A stretch of 64,000 bases of DNA from Virgifigura deserti (GTDB lineage Bacteria > Pseudomonadota > Alphaproteobacteria > Dongiales > Dongiaceae), in NCBI GenBank assembly GCA_003576685.1, contig QOZR01000010.1:159392-223391 (forward strand), in the 5' to 3' direction. Below are positions 53,907-63,497 of the stretch, in pieces; position 1 is the first letter of the stretch; each line of letters begins with the position of its first letter. Made by a program: the position numbers and the translations under genes. The notes under the pieces were generated by a model. The model was given only the letters and a program-made list of their open reading frames with translations, was not told the origin of the DNA and did not search any database.

Positions 53907-56798
53907 ATGCAACCTTACGAGAACTCCTTCCTTTCCGGTCCGAACGCAAGCTTCATCGTCGAACTCTACGCCCGCTATATAGAAGACCCGGACTCGGTCG
54001 ACCCGAGTTGGCGCAGCTTTTTCGCAGACCTGCAGGATGATGCCCGTTCGGTCCTGCAGGAGTTGCGCGGGGCCAGCTGGGCGCCACAGCGCCCGGGTAT
54101 AATCGGGGACGAGTCGGCCGGAAACGGTCAGCAGGTCGAGGCGCCGACCACGCCCCGGAGCGCCCGCGGCAATGGCGCTTTGGCTCCGACCTCGGCGGGC
54201 TTCGATCAGGTTCGCGCCGCGGCCAAGGATTCGATCTGCGCGCTGATGCTGATCCGCTCCTATCGGGTCCGTGGCCATCTCGAGGCCAACCTCGATCCGC
54301 TGAAGCTTCGGCCGCACGAGCCGCATCCCGAGCTGGACCCCCGGACCTACGGCTTTACCGAGGCCGACATGGACCGGCCGATCTTCATCGGCAATGTTCT
54401 CGGCCTGGAAACCGCCACGGTCCGCCAGATCGTCCGGGTTCTCCGCGAGACCTATTGCGGCAATATCGGCGTCGAGTACATGCATATCGCGGATCCCGAG
54501 CAGAAGGCTTGGATCCAGGAGCGTATCGAGGGGATCCGCAACCAGACCGACTTCACCGACCGGGGCAAGCGGGCGATCCTCGACCGGCTGACCGCGGCGG
54601 AGATGTTCGAGCAGTTCCTTGACCGGAAATATACCGGGACCAAGCGGTTCGGCCTCGACGGCGGTGAATCGACCATCCCCGCGCTCGAGCAGATCCTGAA
54701 GCGCGGCATCCAGCTCGGGGTGAGCGAGGTCGTCGTCGGCATGGCCCATCGCGGCCGGTTGAACGTGCTGGCCAACTTCATGGGCAAGCCGTTCGCCGCG
54801 ATCTTCGCCGAGTTCCAGGGCAATCCGGCGCATCCCGAGGACGTGCAGGGCTCGGGCGACGTGAAATACCATCTCGGCACCTCCGGCGACCGCGAGTTCG
54901 ACGGCAAGACCGTGCATCTGTCGCTGACCGCCAACCCCTCGCATCTGGAGGCGGTCAACACCGTCGTGCTCGGCAAGGTCCGCGCCAAGCAGCAGCAGAA
55001 GGGCGACGTCAACCGCGAGCATACGATGGCGCTCCTGCTGCATGGTGATGCCGCCTTCGCCGGGCAGGGCCTGGTTGCCGAGACGCTCGATCTCTCGGAG
55101 CTCAAGGGCTATCGCGTGGGCGGTACGATCCACTTCATCATCAACAACCAGATCGGCTTCACCACCAATCCGGTGAACGCGCGCTCCGGCCCCTATTGCT
55201 CGGACGTCGCAAAGATCTGCCAAGCACCAATTCTCCACGTCAATGGCGACGATCCGGAGTCGGTCGTGCATGCCGCGCGCATCGCCATGGAGTTCCGCCA
55301 GCAGTTCAAGAAGGACGTCGTCGTCGACATGTTCTGCTATCGGCGCTTCGGACACAGCGAGATCGACGACCCGGCCTTCACGCAGCCGGCGATGTACCGC
55401 AGGATCGCCGGCCATCCGTCGGTGCGCGAGATCTATGCCGACCGGCTGGTCGCCGAAGGCACGCTGACGCGCGACCAAGCCGACGATGTGGTCGAGCGCT
55501 TCCGCAAAAATCTCGATGCGGAGTTCGAGGCCGCCGGCAGCTACCGGCCGAACAAGGCGGACTGGCTCGAGGGCGCCTGGTCGGGCCTCGAGATCGCCTC
55601 CGGCGAGGATCGGCGCGGCGAAACCTCCGTCGGGATCGAGACCCTGAAGAATGTCGGCCGCGCGATCACCGCTATCCCGGAAGGCTTCCACGCCAACCGC
55701 AAGGTTGCACGCCTCTATGGAACGCGGCGGCAGATGATCGAGACCGGCGAGGGCGTCGACTGGGCGACCGCCGAGGCGCTCGCCTTCGGAACCCTGCTGA
55801 TCGAGGGTTCGCCGATCCGCATGTCCGGACAGGACTGCTCGCGCGGCACCTTCTCGCAGCGCCATGCCGCGCTCATCGATCAGGAGAGCGAGGAGCGCTA
55901 CACGCCGCTGAACCATGTCGGCGACGGTCAGGCGCCGTTCGAGATCATCGACAGCCCGCTCTCGGAGGCGGGCGTGCTCGGTTTCGAGTATGGATACAGC
56001 CTGGCCGACCCGACGGCCCTGGTGATCTGGGAGGCGCAGTTCGGCGATTTCGCCAACGGCGCGCAGGTCATCATCGACCAGTTCATCAGCTCCGGCGAGG
56101 CCAAGTGGCTGCGCATGTCCGGCCTGACCATGCTGCTGCCGCACGGCTATGAGGGGCAGGGGCCGGAGCATTCCTCGGCCCGGCTGGAACGCTATCTCCA
56201 GCTCTGCGCCGAGGACAACATGCAGGTCGTGAACTGCACGACGCCGGCCAACTATTTCCACGTCCTGCGCCGGCAGTTGCATCGCAATTTCCGGAAGCCG
56301 CTGGTGATGATGACGCCCAAATCGCTGCTGCGTCACAAGCTCGCGGTGTCGAAACTCGCCGACATGGCGGAAGGCACCAGCTTCCACCGCGTCCTGTGGG
56401 ACGATGCGCAACCGGACGCGGATAAGGACGTGAAGCGGGTCGTGCTTTGCTCGGGCAAGGTCTATTATGACCTCTTCGAGGAGCGGGCACGGCGCGGCTC
56501 GTCGAACATCTATCTGATGCGGCTGGAGCAGCTCTACCCATTCCCCTGCAAGGCGCTGACCCAGGAGCTTGGGCGCTTTCCCCAGGCCGAGATCGTCTGG
56601 TGCCAGGAGGAGCCGAAGAACATGGGCGCCTGGAGCTTCGCCGCGCCGGAGGTCGAGACCCTGATGGCCGAGATCGGCTCGAAGCAGCGGCGGCTGATCT
56701 ATTGCGGGCGCCCGGCAGCGGCGGCGCCGGCGACGGGGCTGCTGCGGCGCCACAACCGGGAGCAGGCGCAGCTCGTGGACTCGGCGTTGACCATCTGA
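53907..56798 (+). CDS. sucA: 2-oxoglutarate dehydrogenase E1 component
   Basis: Thiamine-diphosphate enzyme that decarboxylates 2-oxoglutarate and loads the E2 lipoyl group. It begins NSFLSGPNASFIVELYARYIEDPDSVDPSWRSFF, the E1o N-terminal region that binds E2. Later motifs are GMAHRGRLNVLANFMGK, TNPSHLEAVNTVVLG, GDAAFAGQGLV and HINNQIGFTTNP-type NNQIGFTT. It has 963 residues. It forms an operon with sucB and lpd downstream. Confidence 0.97.
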   Translation: MQPYENSFLSGPNASFIVELYARYIEDPDSVDPSWRSFFADLQDDARSVLQELRGASWAPQRPGIIGDESAGNGQQVEAPTTPRSARGNGALAPTSAGFDQVRAAAKDSICALMLIRSYRVRGHLEANLDPLKLRPHEPHPELDPRTYGFTEADMDRPIFIGNVLGLETATVRQIVRVLRETYCGNIGVEYMHIADPEQKAWIQERIEGIRNQTDFTDRGKRAILDRLTAAEMFEQFLDRKYTGTKRFGLDGGESTIPALEQILKRGIQLGVSEVVVGMAHRGRLNVLANFMGKPFAAIFAEFQGNPAHPEDVQGSGDVKYHLGTSGDREFDGKTVHLSLTANPSHLEAVNTVVLGKVRAKQQQKGDVNREHTMALLLHGDAAFAGQGLVAETLDLSELKGYRVGGTIHFIINNQIGFTTNPVNARSGPYCSDVAKICQAPILHVNGDDPESVVHAARIAMEFRQQFKKDVVVDMFCYRRFGHSEIDDPAFTQPAMYRRIAGHPSVREIYADRLVAEGTLTRDQADDVVERFRKNLDAEFEAAGSYRPNKADWLEGAWSGLEIASGEDRRGETSVGIETLKNVGRAITAIPEGFHANRKVARLYGTRRQMIETGEGVDWATAEALAFGTLLIEGSPIRMSGQDCSRGTFSQRHAALIDQESEERYTPLNHVGDGQAPFEIIDSPLSEAGVLGFEYGYSLADPTALVIWEAQFGDFANGAQVIIDQFISSGEAKWLRMSGLTMLLPHGYEGQGPEHSSARLERYLQLCAEDNMQVVNCTTPANYFHVLRRQLHRNFRKPLVMMTPKSLLRHKLAVSKLADMAEGTSFHRVLWDDAQPDADKDVKRVVLCSGKVYYDLFEERARRGSSNIYLMRLEQLYPFPCKALTQELGRFPQAEIVWCQEEPKNMGAWSFAAPEVETLMAEIGSKQRRLIYCGRPAAAAPATGLLRRHNREQAQLVDSALTI

Positions 56799-56841
56799 AG
56801 ATGCCTTAGCGACTCTGGAACGAAGCTGGATCGGAATTGTC

Positions 56842-58134
56842 ATGGCGACGGAAATCGTAGTGCCCGCCTTGGGTGAATCGGTGACGGAAGCGACCGTCGC
56901 CCAATGGATGAAGTCGGTCGGCGATCCGATCGCAGTCGACGATCCGCTGGTCGAGCTCGAGACCGATAAGGTGACGCTGGAGGTTTACGCCTCCGCCGCT
57001 GGCACCCTCGGCGAGATTCGCGTCGAGCAGGGCGAGACCGTCGAGGTCGGCGCCGTGCTCGGCCTGATCAACGAAGGCGGCGCGGCGGCCCAGGCGAAGC
57101 CGTCGCCGTCCAAGGCAGAGGCGCCCGCCCAGGAAAAGGCGCCGGAAAAGGCCCCAGAAAAGGCAGCAGCGCCGGAACCGGCCCCGAAGCCTGCGGCTGC
57201 CGAGTCCCTAGCGCCGGCGGTGCGCAAGCTCGTCGAGGAGAACGGCCTGGAGCCGAGTGCCATTCCCGCCAGCGGCAAGGACGGTCGGCTGACTAAGGGC
57301 GACGTGCTCTCGTTCCTCGAACGGCGGCGGCCCGACGAGGCTAGATCGGCCGAACCCAAACCGGCGGCAACACCGACCGAAGCGCGGCCGGCGCCGTCAC
57401 CCCCACCGTCGCCCCCACCGTCGCCCACTGGCGGCGCGCGCGAAGAGCGCGTCCGGATGACGCGGCTTCGCAAGCGCATCGCCGAACGGCTGAAGCAGGC
57501 GCAGAACACCGCCGCCATGCTGACCACCTTCAACGAGGTGGATATGAGCAACATCATGGCGGTCCGCAGCCAGTTCAAGGACAGCTTCGAGAAGAAGCAT
57601 GGCGTGAAGCTCGGCTTCATGTCCTTCTTCGTGAAGGCCTGCATCGTCGCGTTGAAGGAGATCCCGGCGGTTAATGCCGAGATCGACGGCGACGACATCG
57701 TCTACAAGAATCATTACGACATCGGCGTCGCCGTCGGGACGGAGCAGGGGCTCGTCGTGCCGGTGGTACGCGACGCCGACCGCATGAGCTTCGCCGAGAT
57801 CGAGGCGGAGATCACCGAGCTCGGCCGCAAGGCGCGCGACGGCAAGCTGACGATCGACGAGCTGACCGGCGGCACCTTCACCATTTCGAACGGCGGCGTC
57901 TATGGCTCGCTGATGTCGACGCCGATTCTCAACCCCCCGCAGTCCGGCATCCTGGGGATGCACAAATCGCAGATGCGGCCTGTCGCTGTCGACGGTAAGG
58001 TCGAGATCCGGCCGATGATGTATCTCGCCCTGTCCTACGATCATCGGGTCATCGACGGTCGCGAGGCGGTGACGTTCCTGGTCCGGGTCAAGGAATGCCT
58101 GGAGGATCCGCAGCGGATCCTGCTGGAAATGTAA
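56842..58134 (+). CDS. sucB: dihydrolipoyl succinyltransferase (E2)
   Basis: Order: lipoyl domain with the modified lysine K43 in LETDKVTLEV, an Ala/Pro/Glu-rich linker, the subunit-binding domain (APAVRKLVEENGLEPSAIPASG), a second Pro-rich linker (SPPPSPPPSP), and the catalytic core ending in YDHRVIDGREAVTFL with the HxxxDG site. It has 430 residues and one lipoyl domain. Confidence 0.96.
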   Translation: MATEIVVPALGESVTEATVAQWMKSVGDPIAVDDPLVELETDKVTLEVYASAAGTLGEIRVEQGETVEVGAVLGLINEGGAAAQAKPSPSKAEAPAQEKAPEKAPEKAAAPEPAPKPAAAESLAPAVRKLVEENGLEPSAIPASGKDGRLTKGDVLSFLERRRPDEARSAEPKPAATPTEARPAPSPPPSPPPSPTGGAREERVRMTRLRKRIAERLKQAQNTAAMLTTFNEVDMSNIMAVRSQFKDSFEKKHGVKLGFMSFFVKACIVALKEIPAVNAEIDGDDIVYKNHYDIGVAVGTEQGLVVPVVRDADRMSFAEIEAEITELGRKARDGKLTIDELTGGTFTISNGGVYGSLMSTPILNPPQSGILGMHKSQMRPVAVDGKVEIRPMMYLALSYDHRVIDGREAVTFLVRVKECLEDPQRILLEM

Positions 58135-58172
58135 TCGATCCGTCGCCGGCCGCCCGATAGGGGAGACGCCGC

Positions 58173-58892
58173 GTGAGCACGCTTGATCAGAGAACATCGC
58201 AGAGCGCCGCTTGTGCCGCCGGACAGGGGGCTGTCGGCGCGCCGATCCTCCTGCCGGTGCCGCATTACGCGCAGACCCTCGATTTCACCTGCGGCCCGTC
58301 CGCGCTGATGATGGTGATGAAGGCGCTTGATCCGACGGTGGAGATGAGCCGCGCCCTTGAGATGCAGCTCTGGCGTGAGGCGACCACCATCTTCATGGGG
58401 GCGGGCCATGGCGGCAGCGGTGCCTTCGGCCTCGCCATCGCCGCCCATCGGCGTGGTTTCGACGCCGAGGTCACCGTGAATCACAAAGGCGTGCTGCTCG
58501 CCGACCGGGCACGCAGCGACGTGAAGCGCGAGGTGATGCGGCTAGTGCAGGAAACCGATCTGCGCGAGGCGCGCGAGCGCGGCATTCCCGTCGCCTACGG
58601 CCGTCTCGGCGCCGACGATTTGGAGCGCAAGGCCCGCGAGGGCTGGCTGCCGATCGTCCTGGTCAGCACCTTTTATATTCATGGCGATCACGTGCCGCAT
58701 TGGGTCGTCGTTACCGGCCTCGACGCCGAGGCGGTCACTCTCAACGATCCTTGGGTCGATGTGGCGGGCGGCAAGACCGCGGCCGACATGTCCAATCTGC
58801 GCGTTCCGCGCAAGGACTTCGACGGCATGGCGCGCTACGGCAAGGCCAGAGAGCGGGCCGCGGTTCTGGTGCGCCGGCGCCCGGCGCCATAG
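58173..58892 (+). CDS. C39-like cysteine peptidase-fold protein
   Basis: A 239-residue soluble protein with a papain-like C39 pattern. The nucleophile is C40 in FTCGPSALMMVMKA, the histidine is in HWVVVTGLDAEAV and the aspartate in LNDPWV. The triad looks intact. Related proteins (peptidase C39-like family) occur alone or with grasp-type genes. No signal peptide or ABC domain is attached. It lies 38 bases after sucB and 47 bases before lpd, an unusual place for a peptidase; target unknown. Confidence 0.78.
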   Translation: MSTLDQRTSQSAACAAGQGAVGAPILLPVPHYAQTLDFTCGPSALMMVMKALDPTVEMSRALEMQLWREATTIFMGAGHGGSGAFGLAIAAHRRGFDAEVTVNHKGVLLADRARSDVKREVMRLVQETDLREARERGIPVAYGRLGADDLERKAREGWLPIVLVSTFYIHGDHVPHWVVVTGLDAEAVTLNDPWVDVAGGKTAADMSNLRVPRKDFDGMARYGKARERAAVLVRRRPAP

Positions 58893-58939
58893 GTTCAGCC
58901 TTCTTTATCCGACCCCATCCTCGCGACAAGGACACGATC

Positions 58940-60352
58940 ATGACGGACAACAACCGGTACGATCTGGTGATCATCGGCGGCGGGCCCGGCGGCTATGTCG
59001 CCGCAATCCGCGCGGCGCAGCTCGGCTTTCGCACCGCCTGCGTCGAAAAGCGGGACCGGCTCGGCGGCACCTGCCTCAATGTCGGCTGCATTCCATCCAA
59101 GGCGCTGCTGCAATCCTCGGAGAAGTATGAGGAGGCGAATCACACGCTCGCCGCGCATGGCGTCAAGCTCGGCAAGGTCGGGCTCGACCTGAAGACGATG
59201 ATGGGCCGCAAGGATACGGTCGTCGACGGGCTGACCAAGGGCATCGAGCTGCTGTTCAAGAAGAACAAGGTCGCCTTCATAAAGGGCGCCGCCCGCATCG
59301 CCTCGCCTACCGAGATCGCGGTCGATCTGGCCGATGGTGGGACCCAGACGCTGTCGACCGACCGCATCGTGATCGCCACCGGCTCGGACGTGGCGCCCTT
59401 GCGCGGCGTCGAGATCGACGAGCAGCGGATCGTCTCCTCGACCGGTGCCCTGTCGCTCGATCGGGTGCCCGGCCATCTCGCCGTGATCGGCGGCGGCTAT
59501 ATCGGCCTCGAGATGGGTTCCGTCTGGCGTCGCCTCGGCGCCGAAGTCACGGTGATCGAGTTCCTCGACCGCATCGTGCCCGGCATGGACGGCGAGATCG
59601 GCAAGCAGTTCCAGCGGGTCCTGTCGAAGCAGGGCGTCAAGTTCCGGCTCGGCACGAAGGTGACGGCCGCGAAGAAGACGAACAAGGCGGTAACGCTGAC
59701 GCTGGAGCCGGCGAAGGGCGGCGAGTCGGAAACGCTGGACGCCGACATAGTCCTAGTGGCGATCGGCCGCAGGCCCTTCACCGATGGGCTCGGCCTCGAG
59801 GAAGTCGGCGTCGAGCGCGACGAGGCGGGACGCGTCAAGACTAACGGGCGGTTCGAAAGCAGCGTGCCCGGCATCTACGCCATCGGCGACGTGATCGCCG
59901 GTCCGATGCTGGCCCACAAGGCGGAGGAGGAGGGCGTCGCGCTGGTCGAGATGCTGGCCGGCCAAGCCGGGCATGTGAATTACGAGACGGTGCCGGGCAT
60001 CGTCTATACCTGGCCCGAAGTGGCGAGCGTCGGCCGGACCGAGGAGCAGCTCAAGGTCGACGGCGTCGACTATAAATCCGGCAAGTTCCCTTTCACGGCC
60101 AACAGCCGCGCCCGCACCAACGCCGACACGGACGGCTTCGTCAAGATTCTGGCGGACGCCAAGACCGACCGGGTTCTGGGCGTACATATCATCGGCCCCG
60201 ATGCCGGCACGATGATCCATGAATGCGTGATGGCGATGGAGTTCGGCGGCTCGGCCGAGGATATCGCCCGCGCCTTCCACGGCCATCCGACCCTGAACGA
60301 AGCGGTGAAGGAAGCCGCCCTCGCCGTCGACGGCCGGCCGATACATATCTGA
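58940..60352 (+). CDS. lpd: dihydrolipoyl dehydrogenase (E3)
   Basis: Re-oxidises dihydrolipoamide for the oxoglutarate dehydrogenase complex. FAD-binding DLVIIGGGPGGYVAAIRAAQLG; redox cysteines C45 and C50 in GGTCLNVGCIPSKAL; NAD-binding AVIGGGYIGLEMGSVW; and HGHPTLNEAVKEAAL with the catalytic His-Glu. It has 470 residues. The ATG at 58940 fits the family start (NRYDLVIIGGG follows). Confidence 0.97.
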   Translation: MTDNNRYDLVIIGGGPGGYVAAIRAAQLGFRTACVEKRDRLGGTCLNVGCIPSKALLQSSEKYEEANHTLAAHGVKLGKVGLDLKTMMGRKDTVVDGLTKGIELLFKKNKVAFIKGAARIASPTEIAVDLADGGTQTLSTDRIVIATGSDVAPLRGVEIDEQRIVSSTGALSLDRVPGHLAVIGGGYIGLEMGSVWRRLGAEVTVIEFLDRIVPGMDGEIGKQFQRVLSKQGVKFRLGTKVTAAKKTNKAVTLTLEPAKGGESETLDADIVLVAIGRRPFTDGLGLEEVGVERDEAGRVKTNGRFESSVPGIYAIGDVIAGPMLAHKAEEEGVALVEMLAGQAGHVNYETVPGIVYTWPEVASVGRTEEQLKVDGVDYKSGKFPFTANSRARTNADTDGFVKILADAKTDRVLGVHIIGPDAGTMIHECVMAMEFGGSAEDIARAFHGHPTLNEAVKEAALAVDGRPIHI

Positions 60353-60441
60353 GGGCGCACGGCCGGAGAATCTTCGGAACTACCGCCGCGGCCTGCTGTT
60401 CTAAAGGGCATTGTCCCAGCAAGAGGCGTGGAAGGTGTCCG

Positions 60442-60888
60442 ATGGACCTGTGGCAGCTGATCAAGAACGATCACGACAATGTCGACGAGATCTTCCGACA
60501 GATCCTTCAAGAAAGCAGCGGTGATCTCCGCGACAAGCTGTTCCTGCAGCTCAAGCGCGAACTGATGCTGCACACCAAGGTCGAGGAAGATGTTTTCTAT
60601 CCGGCGCTCAAGCACTTCGACGAAACGCGAATGTACCTCGCCGATGCGCATAAGGAGCATGACGAGGTGAAGACGAGACTCGAAGAACTCGGCAAGGGCT
60701 CCAAGGACAGCCCGGAATGGGCGCGGAAGCTGGGTGAGCTCAAGGGAGTGATTCAGCACCACGTCCGCGACGAGGAGGACAAGATCTTCCCCGCCGCCCA
60801 GAAGGTGATCGACGCCTCACGGGCCGAAGATCTGAAGCGCCAGATCGAACGGGAGAAGAGCCAGGTTCTCCAACATGAGCTCGTTTGA
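60442..60888 (+). CDS. hemerythrin-like domain protein
   Basis: A four-helix non-haem diiron protein of 148 residues. Iron-ligand histidines and acids are spread as expected in NDHDNVDEIF, LHTKVEEDVFYP, DAHKEHDEVK and HHVRDEEDKIFP. Roles in the family include oxygen or NO binding and iron storage. It has GGAAGG upstream. It follows lpd after 89 bases and may report oxygen status, but no link to it is shown. Confidence 0.85.
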   Translation: MDLWQLIKNDHDNVDEIFRQILQESSGDLRDKLFLQLKRELMLHTKVEEDVFYPALKHFDETRMYLADAHKEHDEVKTRLEELGKGSKDSPEWARKLGELKGVIQHHVRDEEDKIFPAAQKVIDASRAEDLKRQIEREKSQVLQHELV

Positions 60889-60921
60889 GGCTGCCGTCTC
60901 TGGCGCGGCACGCATCCATCG

Positions 60922-61884
60922 TCACCGCCGCGCCCGCGGATGCGCGCCGTCATAGACCGAGAGCAGCCGGGCGGTATCGACATGGGTATAGCGCTGCGTC
61001 GTCGAGAGCGAGGCGTGGCCGAGCAGTTCCTGGATCGCGCGCAGATCGCCCCCCGAGGCGAGAAGATGGGTGGCGAAGCTGTGGCGCAGCGCATGCGGCG
61101 TCGCCGTTTCGGGCAGGCCGAGCAGATAGCGTAATCGCTCCATCTGAAGCTGCACCTGGCGCGGACCCAGCCGCCGCCCGCGCGCGCCGAAGAAGAGCGG
61201 ATCCTCCGGCGCGCCGCCGAACGGGCAGGCGGCGAGATAGTCGGCGACCGCCGCCGCGACCACCGGCAGGACCGGCACGGTCCGCTGCTTGTTGCCCTTG
61301 CCGGTGATGACGAGGTCGGTGACCCGGTCGGTCGCGGGCGGTGCATCGCCGCGATTGAGCGCCAGCGCTTCGCCGATCCGCAGGCCGCAGCCGTAGAGCA
61401 GGGTCAGGACGGCGGTATCGCGCTTGGCGATCCAGGACTCGTCGGACAGCTCGGCGGCGCTGTCGAGCGCGTCGAACGCCTCCGCGCCGGTCAGCGCCTT
61501 CGGCACCGATCGCGGCAGGCGCGGCGCGCGAATGCCGGACAGCGCGGCGTTCTCGACAAGGCCGCGCCGCGCCAGGAAGGTGAAGAAGCCGCGCAGCACG
61601 CTCAGCGCCCGCGCGGTCGAGCTGCTTTCGAGCCCGTTGCCGGCGCGGGCGCTGAGCCAAGCGCGGAAATCGGCGCGGCGCAAGGCCGCGAGATCGGCGA
61701 GTGACGGCAGCCCGCCGAGATGTCCGGTCAGGAAGGCGAGGAAGCCGGCGAGATCGCGGACATAAGCATCGATTGTATGCGGCGAGGCGCGCCGCTCATG
61801 CCGCAGCCAGCGCTGCCATTGCTCGACGCCGACGGCGAGATCCGGCGCCGCGGCGAACCCTATTACTCCGGCAGATCGAGCCAC
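60922..61884 (-). CDS. xerC: tyrosine recombinase XerC
   Basis: Chromosome-dimer resolution at dif. Core-binding SAM-like N domain (VEQWQRWLRHERRASPHTIDAYVRDLAGFLAFL), catalytic Arg in CGLRIGEALALNRGD, HALRHSFATHLLASGG (H and R) and GHASLSTTQRYTHVD with the Tyr nucleophile. The start is uncertain: GTG at 61884 is used; a TTG at 61896 would overlap the upstream gene by 34 bases instead of 22. Full domain order and a housekeeping context argue against a mobile integrase. Confidence 0.9.
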   Translation of the reverse strand: MARSAGVIGFAAAPDLAVGVEQWQRWLRHERRASPHTIDAYVRDLAGFLAFLTGHLGGLPSLADLAALRRADFRAWLSARAGNGLESSSTARALSVLRGFFTFLARRGLVENAALSGIRAPRLPRSVPKALTGAEAFDALDSAAELSDESWIAKRDTAVLTLLYGCGLRIGEALALNRGDAPPATDRVTDLVITGKGNKQRTVPVLPVVAAAVADYLAACPFGGAPEDPLFFGARGRRLGPRQVQLQMERLRYLLGLPETATPHALRHSFATHLLASGGDLRAIQELLGHASLSTTQRYTHVDTARLLSVYDGAHPRARR

Positions 61885-62591
61885 GTCCGGATGCAATGTT
61901 CGAGGACGCGGGCCAGGAAACCAAGCAGCTCGGTGCCCTGACCGGGATTGAAATAGCCCGGATGCCTCGTGCCGAAGGCGAGGACGCCGGTCGGCGTCCG
62001 CTGGCTGACCGAAAGGCGCAGCAGCGCGTCCGAGCGGACCAGCCCGGCCGCGCCGGCGAAGATCAACTCGTCACCGCGGACGTCGTCGCGCAGCAGAACG
62101 GCGCGGTCCGGGCCGATGATCGAGTCGACCGTGCCCGGCTCGAGGATCTGGACGCCGTCGATCCGGGCGCGATGTGGCGACTGCTCGGTCGCCTCGATGC
62201 CGAGCGTCACCACATCGACATCGAGAAGGATGGCAAGGTCCGTCGTCACCGTCTCGATCAGATGCTCGAAGCTCCGCGCCGACAGAAGCGCCAGCGCCGC
62301 CCTGTGCACGCGATCCTGCGTCGAGAGATTGTCGCGGCTGTTGGCGAGCAGGTCGTCCTGATCGGCGCGCAGCCGGGCGAGATCATGACGGAGCCGCATC
62401 ACCATGAACTGCTGAAGGTCGATCAGCCGGTCGCCGTCGCAGCGCCCCGGCGGCAATTGACCGTCGAGCAGTTCCGGATGGCGCTGCAGGAAGTCAGGGT
62501 GGTGGCGCAGATAATCGATGACCTGGGCGGCCGAGACCTGTGGATGATCCGGGTTCGTCATCCCGACGGCGTCCTCGGGCGTTTGCGACAT
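61863..62591 (-). CDS. DUF484 family protein
   Basis: A 242-residue cytoplasmic protein. Opening VIDYLRHHPDFLQRHPELLDGQLPPGR, then FMVMRLRHDLARLRADQDDLLANSRDN, and a GAF-like half (LAILLDVDVVTLGIEAT, GVLAFGTRHPGYFNPGQGTELLGFLARVLE) are typical of DUF484. The family is usually encoded directly upstream of xerC, as here with overlap. The function is unknown. Confidence 0.88.
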   Translation of the reverse strand: MSQTPEDAVGMTNPDHPQVSAAQVIDYLRHHPDFLQRHPELLDGQLPPGRCDGDRLIDLQQFMVMRLRHDLARLRADQDDLLANSRDNLSTQDRVHRAALALLSARSFEHLIETVTTDLAILLDVDVVTLGIEATEQSPHRARIDGVQILEPGTVDSIIGPDRAVLLRDDVRGDELIFAGAAGLVRSDALLRLSVSQRTPTGVLAFGTRHPGYFNPGQGTELLGFLARVLEHCIRTWLDLPE

Positions 62592-62642
62592 GGCGTGGCC
62601 TTTGTTGCGCTATGAATTGCCTGAGCGCGAGTGGACTGGGCG

Positions 62643-63299
62643 TTAAAGGATCGACTGGCCGGTCTTCGACCAGTCGGCGAGGAACGCGGCCAGTCCCTTT
62701 TCGGTCAGCGGATGATTGAACATCTGGCGCAGGATCGCCGGCGGCATGGTCACTACATCGGCCCCCATCTTCGCCGCTTCGACGACATGCATGGGATGTC
62801 GGATCGATGCGACGAGCACTTCCGTCGTGATCGTCTCATAGGCGCTGTAGATCTGCACGATGTCGGCGATCAGCGCCATCCCGTCGGCGCCGATGTCGTC
62901 GAGGCGGCCGACGAAGGGCGAGATATAGCTCGCGCCCGCCTTGGCGGCGAGAATCGCCTGGGCCGGCGAGAAGCACAACGTCACATTGACCGGGACGCCT
63001 TCGCTCGACAGCGCCTTGCAGGTCTTCAGCCCGTCCGGCGTCAGGGGCACCTTGACCGCGACATTGTCGGCGATCCGGGCGAGCTTCCGGCCTTCGGCCA
63101 GCATCGTCTCGTGATCGAGCGCGGTGACCTCGGCGCTGACTGGCCCGGGGACGATGGCGCAGATCTCCTTGACCATGTCGATGAATGTCCCGCCGGACTT
63201 GGCGATCAGGGACGGGTTGGTCGTCACGCCGTCGACAAGTCCCGTCGCGGCCAGATCGCGGATCTCGCCGATATCGGCGGAATCGAGGAAGAACTTCAT
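62643..63299 (-). CDS. fsa: transaldolase / fructose-6-phosphate aldolase (small type)
   Basis: A 218-residue class I aldolase. Schiff-base lysine K83 in NVAVKVPLTPDGLKTCK; opening MKFFLDSADIGEIRDLAATGLVDGVTTNPSLIAKSGG; later CFSPAQAILAAKAGASYISPFVGRLDD. This short form is TalC/FSA. Whether it acts as a transaldolase in the pentose phosphate pathway or as an FSA cannot be told from these motifs; in alphaproteobacteria it usually serves as transaldolase. It is divergent from priA. Confidence 0.92.
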   Translation of the reverse strand: MKFFLDSADIGEIRDLAATGLVDGVTTNPSLIAKSGGTFIDMVKEICAIVPGPVSAEVTALDHETMLAEGRKLARIADNVAVKVPLTPDGLKTCKALSSEGVPVNVTLCFSPAQAILAAKAGASYISPFVGRLDDIGADGMALIADIVQIYSAYETITTEVLVASIRHPMHVVEAAKMGADVVTMPPAILRQMFNHPLTEKGLAAFLADWSKTGQSIL

Positions 63300-63497
63300 G
63301 ATGCTTTACGATGTGCCTTTCGTTTCCTTGGAAGTGCCGAGCTCTTCGGTTAGACGGTCGGCGCCTGATGCGGATGCGTTGGCCTCAGCCACTGTCCACC
63401 CGGAGGCGCTCGTCGACAGCCCCCAGTCCTCCCCTAGGTTCTTCCCCGGGGCTCGTCCTATCGTGGCCTGACCGGCGTGCGTAAGATAGTGTATCGC

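Noticed and set aside
53754..56843. A 1029-codon frame antisense to sucA, and similar long antisense frames over 4344-5483, 11602-12897, 29444-30796 and 33252-34922
   Set aside because: They mirror the third-codon GC bias of strongly supported genes on the other strand and contain no recognisable domain.
60922..61884. Tyrosine recombinase as evidence of an integrated element
   Set aside because: It has the XerC domain set, sits next to its usual DUF484 partner, and no attachment repeats or phage genes are nearby.
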